Part shown: positions 1 to 9,042 of the stretch, in pieces
How positions within the stretch are numbered: the stretch's first letter is position 1
Layout of the letters: each line of letters starts with the position of its first letter
Source of the DNA: Chryseobacterium sp. 18061
GTDB taxonomy: Bacteria; Pseudomonadota; Gammaproteobacteria; Enterobacterales; Enterobacteriaceae
Assembly: GCA_902706205.1 (NCBI GenBank)
Contig: CACSKA010000007.1
Location: forward strand, 1 to 64,000
Direction: 5' to 3'
Length of the DNA stretch: 64,000 nt
Notes under the pieces: model-generated
The model's input: the letters and a program-made list of their open reading frames with translations, nothing else
What the model was told of the DNA's origin: nothing
Database searches by the model: none
Translations under genes and position numbers: made by a program

Positions 1-127
1 TCGATTACATTGAAGTGTTCTACAACCGGGCCCGGCGTCACAGTCATCTCGGTGGCGTCAGTCCGGAGGCCTTTGAACAGGCCTCGTCGTGAGGACAGAA
101 TTTGTCTACTGTCGTGGGGTCAGTCCA
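1..127 (+). mobile_element. Right end of an IS3-family insertion sequence (continues past left edge)
   Basis: Positions 3-92 encode the last 29 residues of an IS3-family OrfB transposase (YNRARRHSHLGG region, then a TGA stop). After it come about 35 bases ending in GGGGTCAGTCCA at 127, a plausible terminal repeat closing on the CA typical of IS3-family ends. The dptF reading frame resumes at 128, so this is the junction of an insertion into dptF. The other IS end lies outside the window, so neither a target duplication nor the exact IS type can be stated. Confidence 0.75.
3..92 (+). CDS. IS3-family transposase OrfB, C-terminal fragment
   Basis: Only the last 29 codons of this transposase lie in the window. 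The arginine- and histidine-rich stretch followed by a serine-proline and a hydrophobic-acidic tail is characteristic of the C-terminus of DDE integrase-core (rve) OrfB proteins of IS3-family elements. The catalytic residues would be upstream, outside the window. It is transcribed rightwards, towards the truncated dptF, which is on the opposite strand. Confidence 0.7.
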   Translation, partial: DYIEVFYNRARRHSHLGGVSPEAFEQASS

Positions 128-1175
128 TTACAAACTCATTGCTGAGCTCTTTGTCACCCCGAAGCAAATAGAAAAGGCGAAGAAAAGACGTTGCTTTGGT
201 TATCTCGTAAAAACCAAGCTCGTTAATTTTAGATCTAAACGCATTGAAACGCTCATCTTCAATGCCCAGCTCATGCTGAAGCACAAACTCATCGACGGTG
301 CGCGTGTGCAGATTACTTGGGTCAAAACCCTGTATACGGGATAACAGCTCGTTATCACTGCCTGCAAACAAGTTGTCGAACAAGTAGCCATCCGCCGCGA
401 GCAACTGGAAAATGAAATCCAGTAACGCTCGGGCCGTGAGGAACTGATCTTTGATAAGACGGGCTTTGAGTAATAAGCCGATCAGAGATTCCTGAACTGA
501 AGGGCGACTCAGCAGCGCATAGTTTGCCGTCAGGCGAGTATGACCTAGAGATTTGAGCTCTTTGTCATAAAGCGCATAGAAAGGATTCTCAAGCGTTTGT
601 GCTGTCAATCTTTTTAGAAATTTTTCTGCAAAGTCTGATGCACAGCCCTCAGCATTGAAGGTGAATTTTGGATAGTCTTCAAAATCCAAGAATACGTACT
701 GCTTTGGAATTGCTGATCGCTTACGAGAGAGAAAGTCTCTGAGCACCTTTTTGATGTCGCTATGCTCTTTGGAACCTTCTTCTGCATAATTGCCGAGCAT
801 ACCAACGTTAATACCCACAACAAGTGGTTTATGACTTTGCTTGAACTGGGTGAATCTTTGATCAAGAGCTTGAATGGCTGTCTGGCTTGGATTGAAGCTG
901 TGAGTCGCATCCAAATGGAAGTCATGAGTCACTTTGTGCTTTTGGCTGTACTGCGTCAAGATCTCAGACTTGCCATCACCACTACTTCCGCATAGGAAGA
1001 TGACTTGATTGGACTTAGCAGATAGGAGTGCTTTTTTAAAATCCGCTTCTATATCTGTCGTGATGTATATGTATCTCTTGAATCCAACGAGGTGATCTTG
1101 ATAGTGCTCTCTCTCGGTACTGACCGCATACGGTGAAGACTTTGAGAGAATGCTGAGAGCTTGTGCAAATTTCAA
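120..1175 (-). pseudogene. dptF: dptF, DNA phosphorothioation-dependent restriction protein, 3'-truncated
   Basis: The 351 readable residues match what I recall of the N-terminal part of DptF, one of the DptFGH proteins that restrict DNA lacking phosphorothioate marks made by DndBCDE. The start (SKSSPYAVST), a Walker A motif GSSGDGKS at residues 63-70 and the GINVGMLGNYAEEG segment are the diagnostic parts. The frame is cut by an IS at 127/128: the last residue and the TGA stop come from IS sequence. As I recall the family, full-length DptF is clearly longer, so the C-terminal part is missing. No dptG, dptH or dnd gene is visible; they may lie beyond the left edge or be lost. The gene is A+T-richer than the chromosomal backbone, fitting an island origin. 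Function is probably lost. Confidence 0.82.
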
Positions 1176-1383
1176 CGGTCATTATTCCTTGAAATAATCA
1201 ATAGGTTAAATATTACTAAAAAATGCACTGTATTACTGTGATTTCAATACGAATATAGAGTGTCATCATAATGGACAAAAATCGATGAAAGAGACTGTAA
1301 TTTAAATTGTGTATCTGCCTGTTTTTGATATGTTCCTCCTGTGACCTCGGTAAGTGTCAATGAAGTTGTCACCCCAGGTCGAT

Positions 1384-2394
1384 TTATGCGGCCTGTTTTT
1401 CCCGCTCTGGGTTGAGCGTCACGCTTTCCTGCCGTTGCCAGTTTCTTGTCTGCCGTGACCAGCGTCCGGGGTTCGCTGCTTTTGCTGCCTGATACACCTC
1501 GTGCCGGTGCGCCAACAACACCTTGTCCTCACCTGTATGCCGCTCCAGCGGCGTCACATAACCGATCCCACTATGCCGGTGCTCTTCGTTATACCAATGG
1601 GTAAACTTATCTACCCAGCGCCGCGCTTCTTCCTGCGTTTTGAAGCCTGAAGAGGGCCACTGAGGAACATATTTCAACGTGCGGAACAACGACTCCACAT
1701 ACGCATTATCATTGCTCACACGAGGTCGACTGTGTGAAGACGAGATATTCAGTTCTGCCAGCTTCACCTGCAGGGTCTGCGACTTCATCGCTGCACCATT
1801 ATCCGCGTGCAGCACCAGTGGCTGACGGTAACAGCGCTCCCGCAGGACCGTGCGTTGCATCAGGGCTGCCGCCAGCTCACCACTCTCGGTTTCGTGGACT
1901 TCTGCTCCAACGATTTTACGGCTGAACACATCCTCCACCAGGTACAGATAATACCAGCGACCCCGTACCACCGAAGGTAGCCAGGTGATGTCCCAGGTCC
2001 ACACCTGACAGGGTTCGGAGGCCGTGAACGTGGTCGGCGCTTTTCTCCGGCTCGGCTTGAGGCGACCACCACGGTGATGCACTTCCCCATAACGCCGCAA
2101 CACCCGATAAAAGCTCGATTCGCTCGCCAGATAAATGCCTTTATCTGCCAGTCGCGGCACGATTTGGGACGGTGGCAGGCTGGCATATTCCGGCTGATGG
2201 CAGATAGCCCGTATCTGCTGCTCTTCTTCCACACTCAGGCGGTTTGCAGGCATCGGGCGAACGGCATCCGCTCTTCGGTCTTCCGGCTGGGTTTGCCAAC
2301 GTTGCCAGGTGCGCAAACTGAGGTCAACTTCACGACAGGCCACCGCCCGTCGGGCACCGGCTGCAACCGCTTCATTTATCCACTGGATAAACAA
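1384..2394 (-). CDS. IS3-family transposase OrfB (DDE integrase core)
   Basis: This 336-residue transposase catalyses strand transfer for the IS. An N-terminal HTH-like part is followed by an rve core whose catalytic triad I read as D135 (WTWDITW), D198 (LHADNGAAM) and E234 (NAYVESLFRT); the D-35-E spacing is classic. The frame is open upstream of the first listed start through RLTPRDERQL and overlaps the end of orfA. Production as an OrfAB fusion by -1 frameshifting is therefore likely, as in other IS3 elements. No internal stop is seen, so the catalytic protein may be intact. Confidence 0.88.
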   Translation of the reverse strand: MFIQWINEAVAAGARRAVACREVDLSLRTWQRWQTQPEDRRADAVRPMPANRLSVEEEQQIRAICHQPEYASLPPSQIVPRLADKGIYLASESSFYRVLRRYGEVHHRGGRLKPSRRKAPTTFTASEPCQVWTWDITWLPSVVRGRWYYLYLVEDVFSRKIVGAEVHETESGELAAALMQRTVLRERCYRQPLVLHADNGAAMKSQTLQVKLAELNISSSHSRPRVSNDNAYVESLFRTLKYVPQWPSSGFKTQEEARRWVDKFTHWYNEEHRHSGIGYVTPLERHTGEDKVLLAHRHEVYQAAKAANPGRWSRQTRNWQRQESVTLNPEREKQAA

Positions 2395-2414
2395 CTGGCG
2401 TTCATCGCGCGGTG

Positions 2415-2834
2415 TTAATCGTCCTCGTCTGTTTCCCCGTAATAGTCGCTGAGCTTTTTTCGTAATACCAGGATCGCTGCCGCCTCAGCCAGGGCCTTTT
2501 CTTTACGCAGCAGTTCCTTTTTCAACTGTTTGTTTTCTTTCTGGCTTTGCCTGAGGGCCGCTTTATCATCAACGGAAGTCACCTGTAAAAAAGCCTGCTT
2601 CCATTGGGTTATCTGTACGGGGTAGAGCCCCTTTTTACGGCAGTATTCGGCGATTTCCGCTTCGCTCAACGTAGCGGTTTCGACGATAACCGCCAGCCGC
2701 GCTTCGGCAGGCCACTGTTCACTGTTTTTCTCTGCACCGGGCACCGGTTTCCCCTCTGTTTTCGCCTGATTGCGCCAGTTGTAGAGGGTAGCTTCCGATA
2801 TCCCTTCCATCTGTGCAACAGCCGAGACGGTCAT
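2415..2834 (-). CDS. IS3-family transposase OrfA, probably 5'-truncated
   Basis: This frame encodes a helix-turn-helix DNA-binding protein (AQMEGISEATLYNW region) with a second HTH-like segment and a C-terminal leucine/lysine-rich coiled coil, as usual for the OrfA that pairs with OrfB in IS3-family elements. I take the ATG at 2834. Family members I recall carry roughly 20 more residues before this methionine, and here that part is replaced by integrase-derived and junction sequence. It ends in an acidic tail and TAA at 2415, just before the orfB frame. Truncation makes autonomous transposition doubtful. Confidence 0.7.
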   Translation of the reverse strand: MTVSAVAQMEGISEATLYNWRNQAKTEGKPVPGAEKNSEQWPAEARLAVIVETATLSEAEIAEYCRKKGLYPVQITQWKQAFLQVTSVDDKAALRQSQKENKQLKKELLRKEKALAEAAAILVLRKKLSDYYGETDEDD

Positions 2835-4098
2835 TGACCCTGACCCCGAATATGATCCAGGCATAATCAAACGGCGTAATCCCTTTCTCCCGGTTCGCAT
2901 CCAGAAAATCAGCCCACCACTGCAACATCAACTTGCGCTCATCCAGATGTTCCGCTTTATGGATATACGCCGCCCGCACCGAATTGCGTTCCATATGGCT
3001 CATCTGCCTTTCAACCGCATCCTTCGACCATAGCCCTGACTCAATTAACGAACTACAGGCCATTGTACGAAAGCCGTGACCGCAAACCTCAGCTTTAGTG
3101 TCATAGCCCATCACCCGGAGCGCACTGTTTACGGTGTTCTCACTCATTGGCTTACACGGATCATGATCGCCAATAAAGATCAACTCATGTTCGCCACAGA
3201 ACTGTTTTATCTGCTTCAGGATCGCCAGCGCCTGCTTTGAAAGCGGCACCAAATGAGGTGTACGCATTTTTGAACCGCGATGAGAATGTTTCACTCCAGG
3301 AATAGGCTCTCGTTCCGGCGGGATTGTCCACATTGACGTTTTAAAATCTATCTCTGACCAGCGAGCAAAACGCAGCTCACTGGAGCGAATAAAGATAAGC
3401 AAAGTAAGTTCTGTTGCCCAGCGGGTTAGCGGCCTGCCGGTATAGCCATCTATTTTCTCAAGTAACTCAGGGATGCGCTTTAACTCCAGTGCCGGACGAT
3501 GTTGCCTGTTTCCAGAAGCAACTGCCCCAGCCATCTCCTGAGCGGGGTTATAATCAATCAATCCACTCTGCACAGCATAACGCATGATTGCTGTGGTTCG
3601 CTGTTGAAGACGGGCAGCAACCTCAAGACGTCCAGACATCTCCACGGCTTTAATAGGTGCTAATAAATCGCGAGTCTTTAATTCCGTGATATTACGCTCC
3701 CCGAGCTCTGCGAAGAGATTATCTTCCAGGCTTTTTAGCACACGATGGGCATGATCTTCAGACCACTTTTTATTGGTGCTATGCCACTCAATCGCCACCT
3801 CTTTAAAAGTATGGGCTTTTCTCTGCTCAACCTTATCACTTTTCTTTTTGTCTCCTGGATCGACGCCATTCGCCAACAGCTTACGCGCTTCGTCGCGGCG
3901 TGATCTAGCATCCGCCAATGTGATTTCAGGATATACCCCAAGTGCCAGCATCTTTTGCTTGCCGTCAAAACGGTACTGCAAACGCCAGTACTTAGAACCA
4001 TTAGGATGGACGAGAAGATGCATACCGTTGCCATCGGTCAGCTTATATTGCTTATCCATTGGCTTGGCTGTTCTGACTTTGATATCTGTTAGAGCCAT
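2719..4098 (-). CDS. P4-type tyrosine integrase, C-terminus replaced by IS sequence
   Basis: This site-specific recombinase inserts and excises islands at tRNA genes. It begins with the DUF4102-like arm-binding domain (MALTDIKVRTAKP, residues 1-90), followed by core-binding and catalytic domains. Catalytic residues are visible: R238 (RSSELR), H341 and R344 (HGFR), H368 (SHME) and nucleophile Y378 (AAYIH). Native sequence runs to about residue 413 (position 2860). The remaining 46 codons are read from the inserted IS, in the same region as orfA but in another frame. Only about ten native residues seem lost, after all catalytic residues, so activity is possible but uncertain. It lies 186 bp from the 3' end of leuX on the same strand, the standard arrangement for leuX-targeting islands. 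Confidence 0.9.
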   Translation of the reverse strand: MALTDIKVRTAKPMDKQYKLTDGNGMHLLVHPNGSKYWRLQYRFDGKQKMLALGVYPEITLADARSRRDEARKLLANGVDPGDKKKSDKVEQRKAHTFKEVAIEWHSTNKKWSEDHAHRVLKSLEDNLFAELGERNITELKTRDLLAPIKAVEMSGRLEVAARLQQRTTAIMRYAVQSGLIDYNPAQEMAGAVASGNRQHRPALELKRIPELLEKIDGYTGRPLTRWATELTLLIFIRSSELRFARWSEIDFKTSMWTIPPEREPIPGVKHSHRGSKMRTPHLVPLSKQALAILKQIKQFCGEHELIFIGDHDPCKPMSENTVNSALRVMGYDTKAEVCGHGFRTMACSSLIESGLWSKDAVERQMSHMERNSVRAAYIHKAEHLDERKLMLQWWADFLDANREKGITPFDYAWIIFGVRVNDRLGCCTDGRDIGSYPLQLAQSGENRGETGARCREKQ

Positions 4099-4246
4099 GC
4101 TTATCCCCTCCCTGTTGGTACAAGCATTATCGAATCGGAAATACCATCATCTGTACCAACATGTGTTGGTAGATGTACGTTGAAGTCGGTTGACCTTGAG
4201 AGAGTTAATATAGCGAGAAAGGTAGGTAAATGCTGGATTTTAGACA

Positions 4247-4270
4247 TAAAAAAAGACCTCAGTTGAGGTC
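4247..4270 (-). terminator. Rho-independent terminator of leuX
   Basis: A perfect 16-base dyad GACCTCAGTTGAGGTC at 4255-4270 is followed on the minus strand by a run of eight T. It lies 14 bp downstream of the tRNA 3' end. Its presence next to the tRNA on the island side shows the terminator is retained or was supplied by the island. Confidence 0.88.
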
Positions 4271-4284
4271 CATTTACATACTTG

Positions 4285-4369
4285 TGGTGCCGAAGGCCGG
4301 ACTCGAACCGGCACGTATTTCTACGGTTGATTTTGAATCAACTGCGTCTACCGATTTCGCCACTCCGGC
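4285..4369 (-). tRNA. leuX: tRNA-Leu (anticodon CAA), island attachment locus
   Basis: The 85-nt gene encodes CCA at its 3' end and has the long variable arm of a class II tRNA. The anticodon loop TTCAAAA gives anticodon CAA. It matches E. coli leuX except for a G-U type pair in the acceptor stem (5' GCCGGAG against CTTCGGC). Its 3' end is the well-known attB for P4-family integrases, and the adjacent integrase confirms use of the site here. I did not find the duplicated att copy, which must be left of the window. Confidence 0.97.
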
Positions 4370-4398
4370 ACGGAAGGGATATGCTGATAGCGGGTGCG

Positions 4399-4426
4399 AT
4401 TATACCTGTCACACCGTACCTTGCAA
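4399..4426 (-). promoter_or_regulatory. Sigma70 promoter of leuX
   Basis: On the minus strand, TTGCAA (4421-4426) and TATAAT (4399-4404) are separated by 16 bp and lie about 30 bp upstream of the mature tRNA 5' end. This is a near-consensus core promoter. No other promoter was assigned between leuX and the divergent ahr gene. Confidence 0.75.
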
Positions 4427-4576
4427 GCGGTGTGTCGGGCTATCTCTGCTAAGTGTTGAAATTTTCAGCAGGTCATGCCCTACCCACCACTCAGACCATT
4501 CCTGCCCTCTTCTGCTAAGCACCACCTGACCCCATGCTCTACACTCTCTGTTCAACGCCATAAGAGGGGAAGTGCG

Positions 4577-5596
4577 ATGTCCATCATAAAAAGCTACGCC
4601 GCAAAGCAGGCAGGTTCCGACCTGGAAGTGTGGGAATACGATGCCGGTGAGCTAAAGCCGGAAGATGTGGAAGTCCTGGTGGATTACTGCGGGATTTGCC
4701 ATTCCGACCTGTCGATGATCGACAATGAATGGGGCATGTCGAGCTATCCGCTGGTTGCGGGCCACGAAATTATTGGTCGCGTGGCGGCCCTGGGCGAAGC
4801 TGCGCAGAACAAAGGTCTGAAAGTGGGCCAACGCGTGGGCGTGGGCTGGACCGCACGCAGCTGTGGTCATTGCGACGCCTGCATCAGCGGCAATCAGATC
4901 AACTGTCTGGAAGGCTCTGTGCCGACCATCATGAACCGCGGTGGTTTCGCCGATAAGCTTCGCGCCGACTGGCAATGGATTATCCCTCTGCCGGAAAGCA
5001 TTGATATTGAAACCGCAGGCCCGCTGCTGTGCGGCGGCATTACGGTCTTTAAACCGCTGCTGCTCAATAACGTTACTGCCACCAGCCGCGTTGGGGTGAT
5101 TGGTATCGGTGGCCTGGGGCATATCGCCATTAAACTGCTGCATGCGATGGGCGCGGAAGTGACGGCATTTAGCTCTAATCCGGCGAAGGAAAAAGAAGTG
5201 CTGGCGATGGGTGCTGACCGCGTGGTCAACAGCCGAGACCCGGAAGCGCTGAAAACGTTAGCTGGGCAGTTTGACCTGATCATCAACACCGTGAGCGTGG
5301 ACCTCGACTGGCAGCCGTACTTTGAAGCGCTGGCCTACGGCGGTAACTTCCATACCGTCGGTGCAGTGATGAAACCGTTGCAGGTCCCGGCCTTTACACT
5401 GATTGGCGGCGACCGTAGCATTTCGGGTTCGGCTACCGGTAACCCGGCAGAACTGCGTAAGCTGATGAAGTTTGCCGGTCGCACTAAAGTGGCGCCAACG
5501 ACTGAGATGTTCCCGATGTCGCAAATCAACGAAGCGTTGAAGCATGTGCGTGACGGCAAAGCCCGTTATCGCGTGGTGTTGAAAGCGGATTTTTAA
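4577..5596 (+). CDS. ahr: NADPH-dependent aldehyde reductase Ahr (zinc ADH family)
   Basis: This 339-residue medium-chain dehydrogenase/reductase reduces a broad range of aldehydes to alcohols in the cytosol using NADPH. The catalytic zinc site is visible as CGICHSD (Cys and the neighbouring region) and GHE; a structural zinc cluster has the usual four cysteines ([15 protein letters not shown]). The Rossmann motif GIGGLGHIA follows at mid-protein. The ATG at 4577 follows GGGGAAG and gives the same length as E. coli Ahr (YjgB); an upstream in-frame start at 4475 is not supported. It sits next to leuX, as in E. coli, marking the chromosomal side of the island. Confidence 0.95.
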   Translation: MSIIKSYAAKQAGSDLEVWEYDAGELKPEDVEVLVDYCGICHSDLSMIDNEWGMSSYPLVAGHEIIGRVAALGEAAQNKGLKVGQRVGVGWTARSCGHCDACISGNQINCLEGSVPTIMNRGGFADKLRADWQWIIPLPESIDIETAGPLLCGGITVFKPLLLNNVTATSRVGVIGIGGLGHIAIKLLHAMGAEVTAFSSNPAKEKEVLAMGADRVVNSRDPEALKTLAGQFDLIINTVSVDLDWQPYFEALAYGGNFHTVGAVMKPLQVPAFTLIGGDRSISGSATGNPAELRKLMKFAGRTKVAPTTEMFPMSQINEALKHVRDGKARYRVVLKADF

Positions 5597-5654
5597 GCAT
5601 CGCGAGTTGAATATGAGTGCCCGGCAGCGGCTACGCCTTGCCGGGCCTGGAGGA
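5597..5654. repeat. REP-type palindromic unit between convergent ahr and dhaK
   Basis: GCCCGGCAGCGGC...GCCTTGCCGGGC at about 5620-5645 is a GC-rich imperfect palindrome of the enterobacterial REP class. It lies between two convergently transcribed genes, where such units often protect 3' ends. Confidence 0.75.
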
Positions 5655-7295
5655 TTATCCCGTCACTAAAGCGGCAAACACCTCCGCAATCGCCACTGCC
5701 CCCGGGTCGGTGACGCCTTCAAGGTTCTCTTTATTCACATACGATGAGCGCCCTGCTCCCGCCTTTTGCATTTTGGCCGTGCTTTCTGCGCCGGTTTTGG
5801 CAGCGCTGACGGCGGCTTGCAGGTTCTGATCGCGTAAGCTCTCGAGCGCTGGCTGCAGCGCATCGATCAACGTCCGATCACCGAGATCGGCCCCGCCATA
5901 CTGTTTCATCTGCTGCAGGCCGGTTAACAGCGCGTCCGGGAGTTTTTTGCCGTCATGCACGGCCTGCCCGGCGGCGGTGAAGAAAATAGACATCAATACC
6001 CCGCTGGAGCCGCCCATTACCGTCGCCAGCCGCTCGCCAATAACCTGTAACAGCTGCGCGCTGTCGTTCAACGGCAATTTGCCCGCAGTGACCTGCTCAG
6101 CAATATCCCGCGCGCCTTCGGCAAACGTCGAGCCGGTATCGCCATCGCCCACTTTTGCATCCAGCGCGTTGAGACGGTTCTCGAGGTCGATGAGCGTCTG
6201 CGTGGCGGCCAGCAGAATCGCTTTCACCTGCGGATTATCAGAAGGCGTGGCTTCTACACTGTCATGAATTTTGTCGTGTGCGATGGTTTTGAGTGGCGCG
6301 AAAGCCACCGGTTTTTGCCAGCCGAGGGTCTCTACGTCAGCCTGTAGCGCTTGTTCAAACTCAGGCGTGAGTTTCAGCAGCGAGAGCGAAAAGCCCTTCA
6401 TGTCGAGCGAACTCACCAGCGTCGCGGGGCCAATCAGCCAGCCAATCTGGTTCTTCAATGCAGAATGGGCCAGCTCTTTGGTCAGCAACGCCATCTCCAG
6501 CGCCGACACGCCGCCCAGGTTGTTAATCAACACCGCCACGTTGGCGTCACCGACTTTCACCTGCAGCGGTTTCACCAGCGTCTCGATGAGCTTTTTGCTG
6601 TTATGGCTGTCGACCACTGACGCGCCCGGCTCACCGTGAATACCCAGCCCAAGCTCGACGTGGCCAGGTTTGATGCGCCCCTCTTCGTCATCACTGCCCG
6701 GCAAGTTACAGCTCTCCATCGCCACGCCGAGGCTGAACACGTTGTCACAGGCCTGCTGCGCGATGTGACGTACTTCGCTGAGGGTTTTCCCCTGCTCGGC
6801 GGCGTAGCCCGCGATTTTATGCACCAGTACCGTGCCCGCGATGCCGCGCGGCTGTTTGTTATCCGGCAGCGCAATGTCGTCGGCGACGATAATCATTTCG
6901 ACTTTCAGACCATGGCGTTTGGCTTTTTCTGCCGCCAGGCCAAAGTTTAGGCGATCGCCGGTGTAATTTTTGACGATCAGCAGACAGCCGCGATCGCCGG
7001 TCACCGCCACGATGGCGTTGAGTACCGCATCTACGCTCGGCGAGGCGAACAGGTCGCCGCACACCGCGGCGGTGAGCATCCCTTTGCCGACAAACCCGGC
7101 ATGAGCCGGTTCATGGCCGGAGCCGCCGCCCGAAATGACCGCCACGCGGCTTTTATCCCAGTCGCCACGGGCAATCACCCGAATGGCCGGATCGATATCC
7201 AGGCGCACCAGGTTGCCGTGCGGGGCCGATAACACAATGCCTTCGATGGCGTCGTTGACCAGCTGTTGGCGGTCATTAAAGAAGAATCTGGACAT
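5655..7295 (-). CDS. dhaK: Single-chain ATP-dependent dihydroxyacetone kinase (DhaK-DhaL fusion)
   Basis: This kinase phosphorylates dihydroxyacetone to DHAP with ATP in the cytosol. Residues 1 to about 330 are the DhaK substrate-binding domain, with GGGSGHEP at 56-63 and H220 (LGLGIHGEPG), the residue that binds dihydroxyacetone covalently in the Citrobacter enzyme. The C-terminal DhaL ATP-binding domain carries the DGDTG metal-binding motif. The length (546 aa) is close to the ~552-residue C. freundii type, unlike the split PTS-dependent DhaKLM of E. coli K-12. The ATG at 7295 follows GGAG; upstream in-frame codons lack an RBS. No glycerol dehydrogenase, regulator or dha operon neighbours are present, so it stands alone. 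Confidence 0.93.
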   Translation of the reverse strand: MSRFFFNDRQQLVNDAIEGIVLSAPHGNLVRLDIDPAIRVIARGDWDKSRVAVISGGGSGHEPAHAGFVGKGMLTAAVCGDLFASPSVDAVLNAIVAVTGDRGCLLIVKNYTGDRLNFGLAAEKAKRHGLKVEMIIVADDIALPDNKQPRGIAGTVLVHKIAGYAAEQGKTLSEVRHIAQQACDNVFSLGVAMESCNLPGSDDEEGRIKPGHVELGLGIHGEPGASVVDSHNSKKLIETLVKPLQVKVGDANVAVLINNLGGVSALEMALLTKELAHSALKNQIGWLIGPATLVSSLDMKGFSLSLLKLTPEFEQALQADVETLGWQKPVAFAPLKTIAHDKIHDSVEATPSDNPQVKAILLAATQTLIDLENRLNALDAKVGDGDTGSTFAEGARDIAEQVTAGKLPLNDSAQLLQVIGERLATVMGGSSGVLMSIFFTAAGQAVHDGKKLPDALLTGLQQMKQYGGADLGDRTLIDALQPALESLRDQNLQAAVSAAKTGAESTAKMQKAGAGRSSYVNKENLEGVTDPGAVAIAEVFAALVTG

Positions 7296-7442
7296 GACTT
7301 TCCACTCCTGTGAAACGTTCGTTGTAAACGGATAGGAAAAGCATAGTCGGCACTGCGTATTACGCCGCAAAGTCGAAAACTGACTGGGCATTTTTTCCCC
7401 GGCTTTGACCTATACTCGACGCAGATAAACGGAGGAAACATC

Positions 7443-8945
7443 ATGAGCTCACCCCTGCTGATTGCCCGGACAACGGAACAACAACTGTATTTATTGCCCG
7501 GAATGGCCAACCGCCATGGTCTGATTACCGGTGCCACGGGGACGGGGAAAACCGTCACCCTGCAAAAAATGGCTGAGTCGTTTTCAGAGATTGGCGTACC
7601 GGTATTTATGGCCGACGTGAAAGGTGATTTGACCGGTGTGGCTAAGGATGGCCAGGCCTCTGAGAAGCTGCTGGAAAGACTGAAAAAAATCGGCGTGACC
7701 GACTGGCAGCCGCACAGCAATCCGGTAGTGGTATGGGATATCTTCGGCGAGAAAGGTCACCCCGTTCGCGCCACGGTGTCAGACCTCGGGCCGCTGCTGC
7801 TCGCGCGCCTGCTCAACCTGAATGAAGTGCAGGCGGGCGTGCTGAATATTATCTTCCGCATCGCTGACGATCAGGGCCTGCTGTTGCTCGATTTCAAAGA
7901 CCTGCGCGCCATCACTCAGTACATCGGTGATAACGCCAAATCGTTCCAGAATCAGTACGGGAATATTAGCGGCGCCTCGGTGGGCGCTATCCAGCGTGGG
8001 CTGTTGACGCTCGAGCAACAGGGCGCGGAACATTTCTTTGGCGAGCCGATGCTCGACATCAAAGACTGGATGCGGACCGACAGCAACGGCAAAGGCGTGA
8101 TCAACATTCTCAGCGCCGAAAAGCTCTACCAGATGCCGAAACTGTACGCTGCCAGCCTGCTGTGGATGCTGTCAGAACTGTACGAACAGCTGCCGGAAGC
8201 GGGCGATTTAGAGAAGCCTAAACTGGTGTTCTTCTTTGACGAAGCGCACCTGCTGTTCAGCGACGCGCCGCAGGTGCTGCTGGATAAAATCGAGCAGGTG
8301 ATCCGCCTGATTCGCTCCAAAGCGGTCGGGGTTTATTTTGTCTCGCAGAACCCGTCGGATATTCCGGATAATGTCCTCGGTCAGCTCGGGAATCGTGTGC
8401 AGCACGCCTTGCGCGCCTTTACGCCAAAAGATCAGAAAGCGGTGAAAACGGCGGCGCAAACCATGCGTGCGAACCCGGCTTTCGATACCGAAAAAGCGAT
8501 TCAGGAGCTGGGCACCGGTGAGGCGCTGGTGTCGTTCCTCGACGAAAAAGGCAGCCCGTCGGTTGTCGAACGGGTGATGGTGATTGCGCCTTGTTCCCGG
8601 ATGGGGCCGGTAACCGATGATGAGCGCAACGGGCTTATCAACACCTCGCCGCTGTACGGGAAATATGAAGATGCGGTGGACAGAGAGTCGGCGTTTGAGA
8701 AGCTACAGAAAGGCGTTCAGGCGACCACTGAACAGCAGAATGCACCTCCGGCGAAGGGAGCATCGGCTGACGTCGATGACGGTATTCTCGGCGGCCTGAA
8801 AGATATTCTGTTCGGTACCACCGGCCCTCGCGGCGGCAAGCACGACGGAGTGGTGCAAACGATGGCCAAAAGCGCCACCCGACAGATTACCAATCAGATA
8901 GTGCGTGGCATGTTGGGGAGTTTGCTGGGAGGAAGAAAGCGGTAA
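7443..8945 (+). CDS. yjgR: YjgR, HerA/FtsK-like P-loop ATPase (DUF853)
   Basis: This 500-residue protein has a Walker A motif GATGTGKT at residues 30-37 and a Walker B-like segment [12 protein letters not shown] in the middle. These place it with the DUF853/HerA-like helicase ATPases. The C-terminus is glycine-rich ([18 protein letters not shown]). E. coli YjgR is the same length and sits at the same locus. Its substrate is not established; a role in DNA or protein translocation is only inferred from the fold. The ATG at 7443 follows GGAGG with good spacing. It is divergent from dhaK and followed by REP units. Confidence 0.9.
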   Translation: MSSPLLIARTTEQQLYLLPGMANRHGLITGATGTGKTVTLQKMAESFSEIGVPVFMADVKGDLTGVAKDGQASEKLLERLKKIGVTDWQPHSNPVVVWDIFGEKGHPVRATVSDLGPLLLARLLNLNEVQAGVLNIIFRIADDQGLLLLDFKDLRAITQYIGDNAKSFQNQYGNISGASVGAIQRGLLTLEQQGAEHFFGEPMLDIKDWMRTDSNGKGVINILSAEKLYQMPKLYAASLLWMLSELYEQLPEAGDLEKPKLVFFFDEAHLLFSDAPQVLLDKIEQVIRLIRSKAVGVYFVSQNPSDIPDNVLGQLGNRVQHALRAFTPKDQKAVKTAAQTMRANPAFDTEKAIQELGTGEALVSFLDEKGSPSVVERVMVIAPCSRMGPVTDDERNGLINTSPLYGKYEDAVDRESAFEKLQKGVQATTEQQNAPPAKGASADVDDGILGGLKDILFGTTGPRGGKHDGVVQTMAKSATRQITNQIVRGMLGSLLGGRKR

Positions 8946-9042
8946 CTGCTGTTGCCCGGTGGCGCTGCGCTTACCGGGCCAACACTGCAAAACGCGGTTT
9001 GGAGGCCCGGCAAACATTGCGCCGCCGGGCACGGTCCGGGAA
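8946..9042. repeat. REP/BIME cluster between yjgR and lptG
   Basis: Two inverted GC-rich units (GCCCGGTGGCGCTGCGCTTACCGGGC near 8953-8978 and GCCCGGCAAAC...GCCGGGC near 9005-9030) lie between convergent genes, an arrangement typical of a BIME. Confidence 0.8.

Larger units (their letters stand above)
1340..2859 (-). mobile_element. IS3-like insertion sequence (orfA/orfB) inserted in the integrase gene
   Basis: Two consecutive leftward transposase frames (2834-2415 and 2394-1384) form an orfA/orfB pair. The right junction is near 2859/2860, where the integrase reading frame changes from family-like sequence (ITPFDYA) to unrelated residues. The left end is not defined; it should lie between 1176 and 1383, where TGACC/AGGTCA-like words occur around 1341-1380. 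I could not find convincing matching terminal repeats, and orfA seems to lack its usual first codons, so the right end may itself be rearranged. The region 1176-1383 holds the dptF upstream sequence and this IS edge and no other gene that I see. Confidence 0.7.

Noticed and set aside
1176..2900. Clean terminal inverted repeats and target duplication of the second IS
   Set aside because: I compared the words around 1340-1383 with those around 2835-2862 and found only short GC-rich matches, which are not enough to define ends.
4099..4284. A duplicated leuX att site in the window
   Set aside because: I found no second copy of the leuX 3' end. The other boundary of the island must be beyond the left edge.
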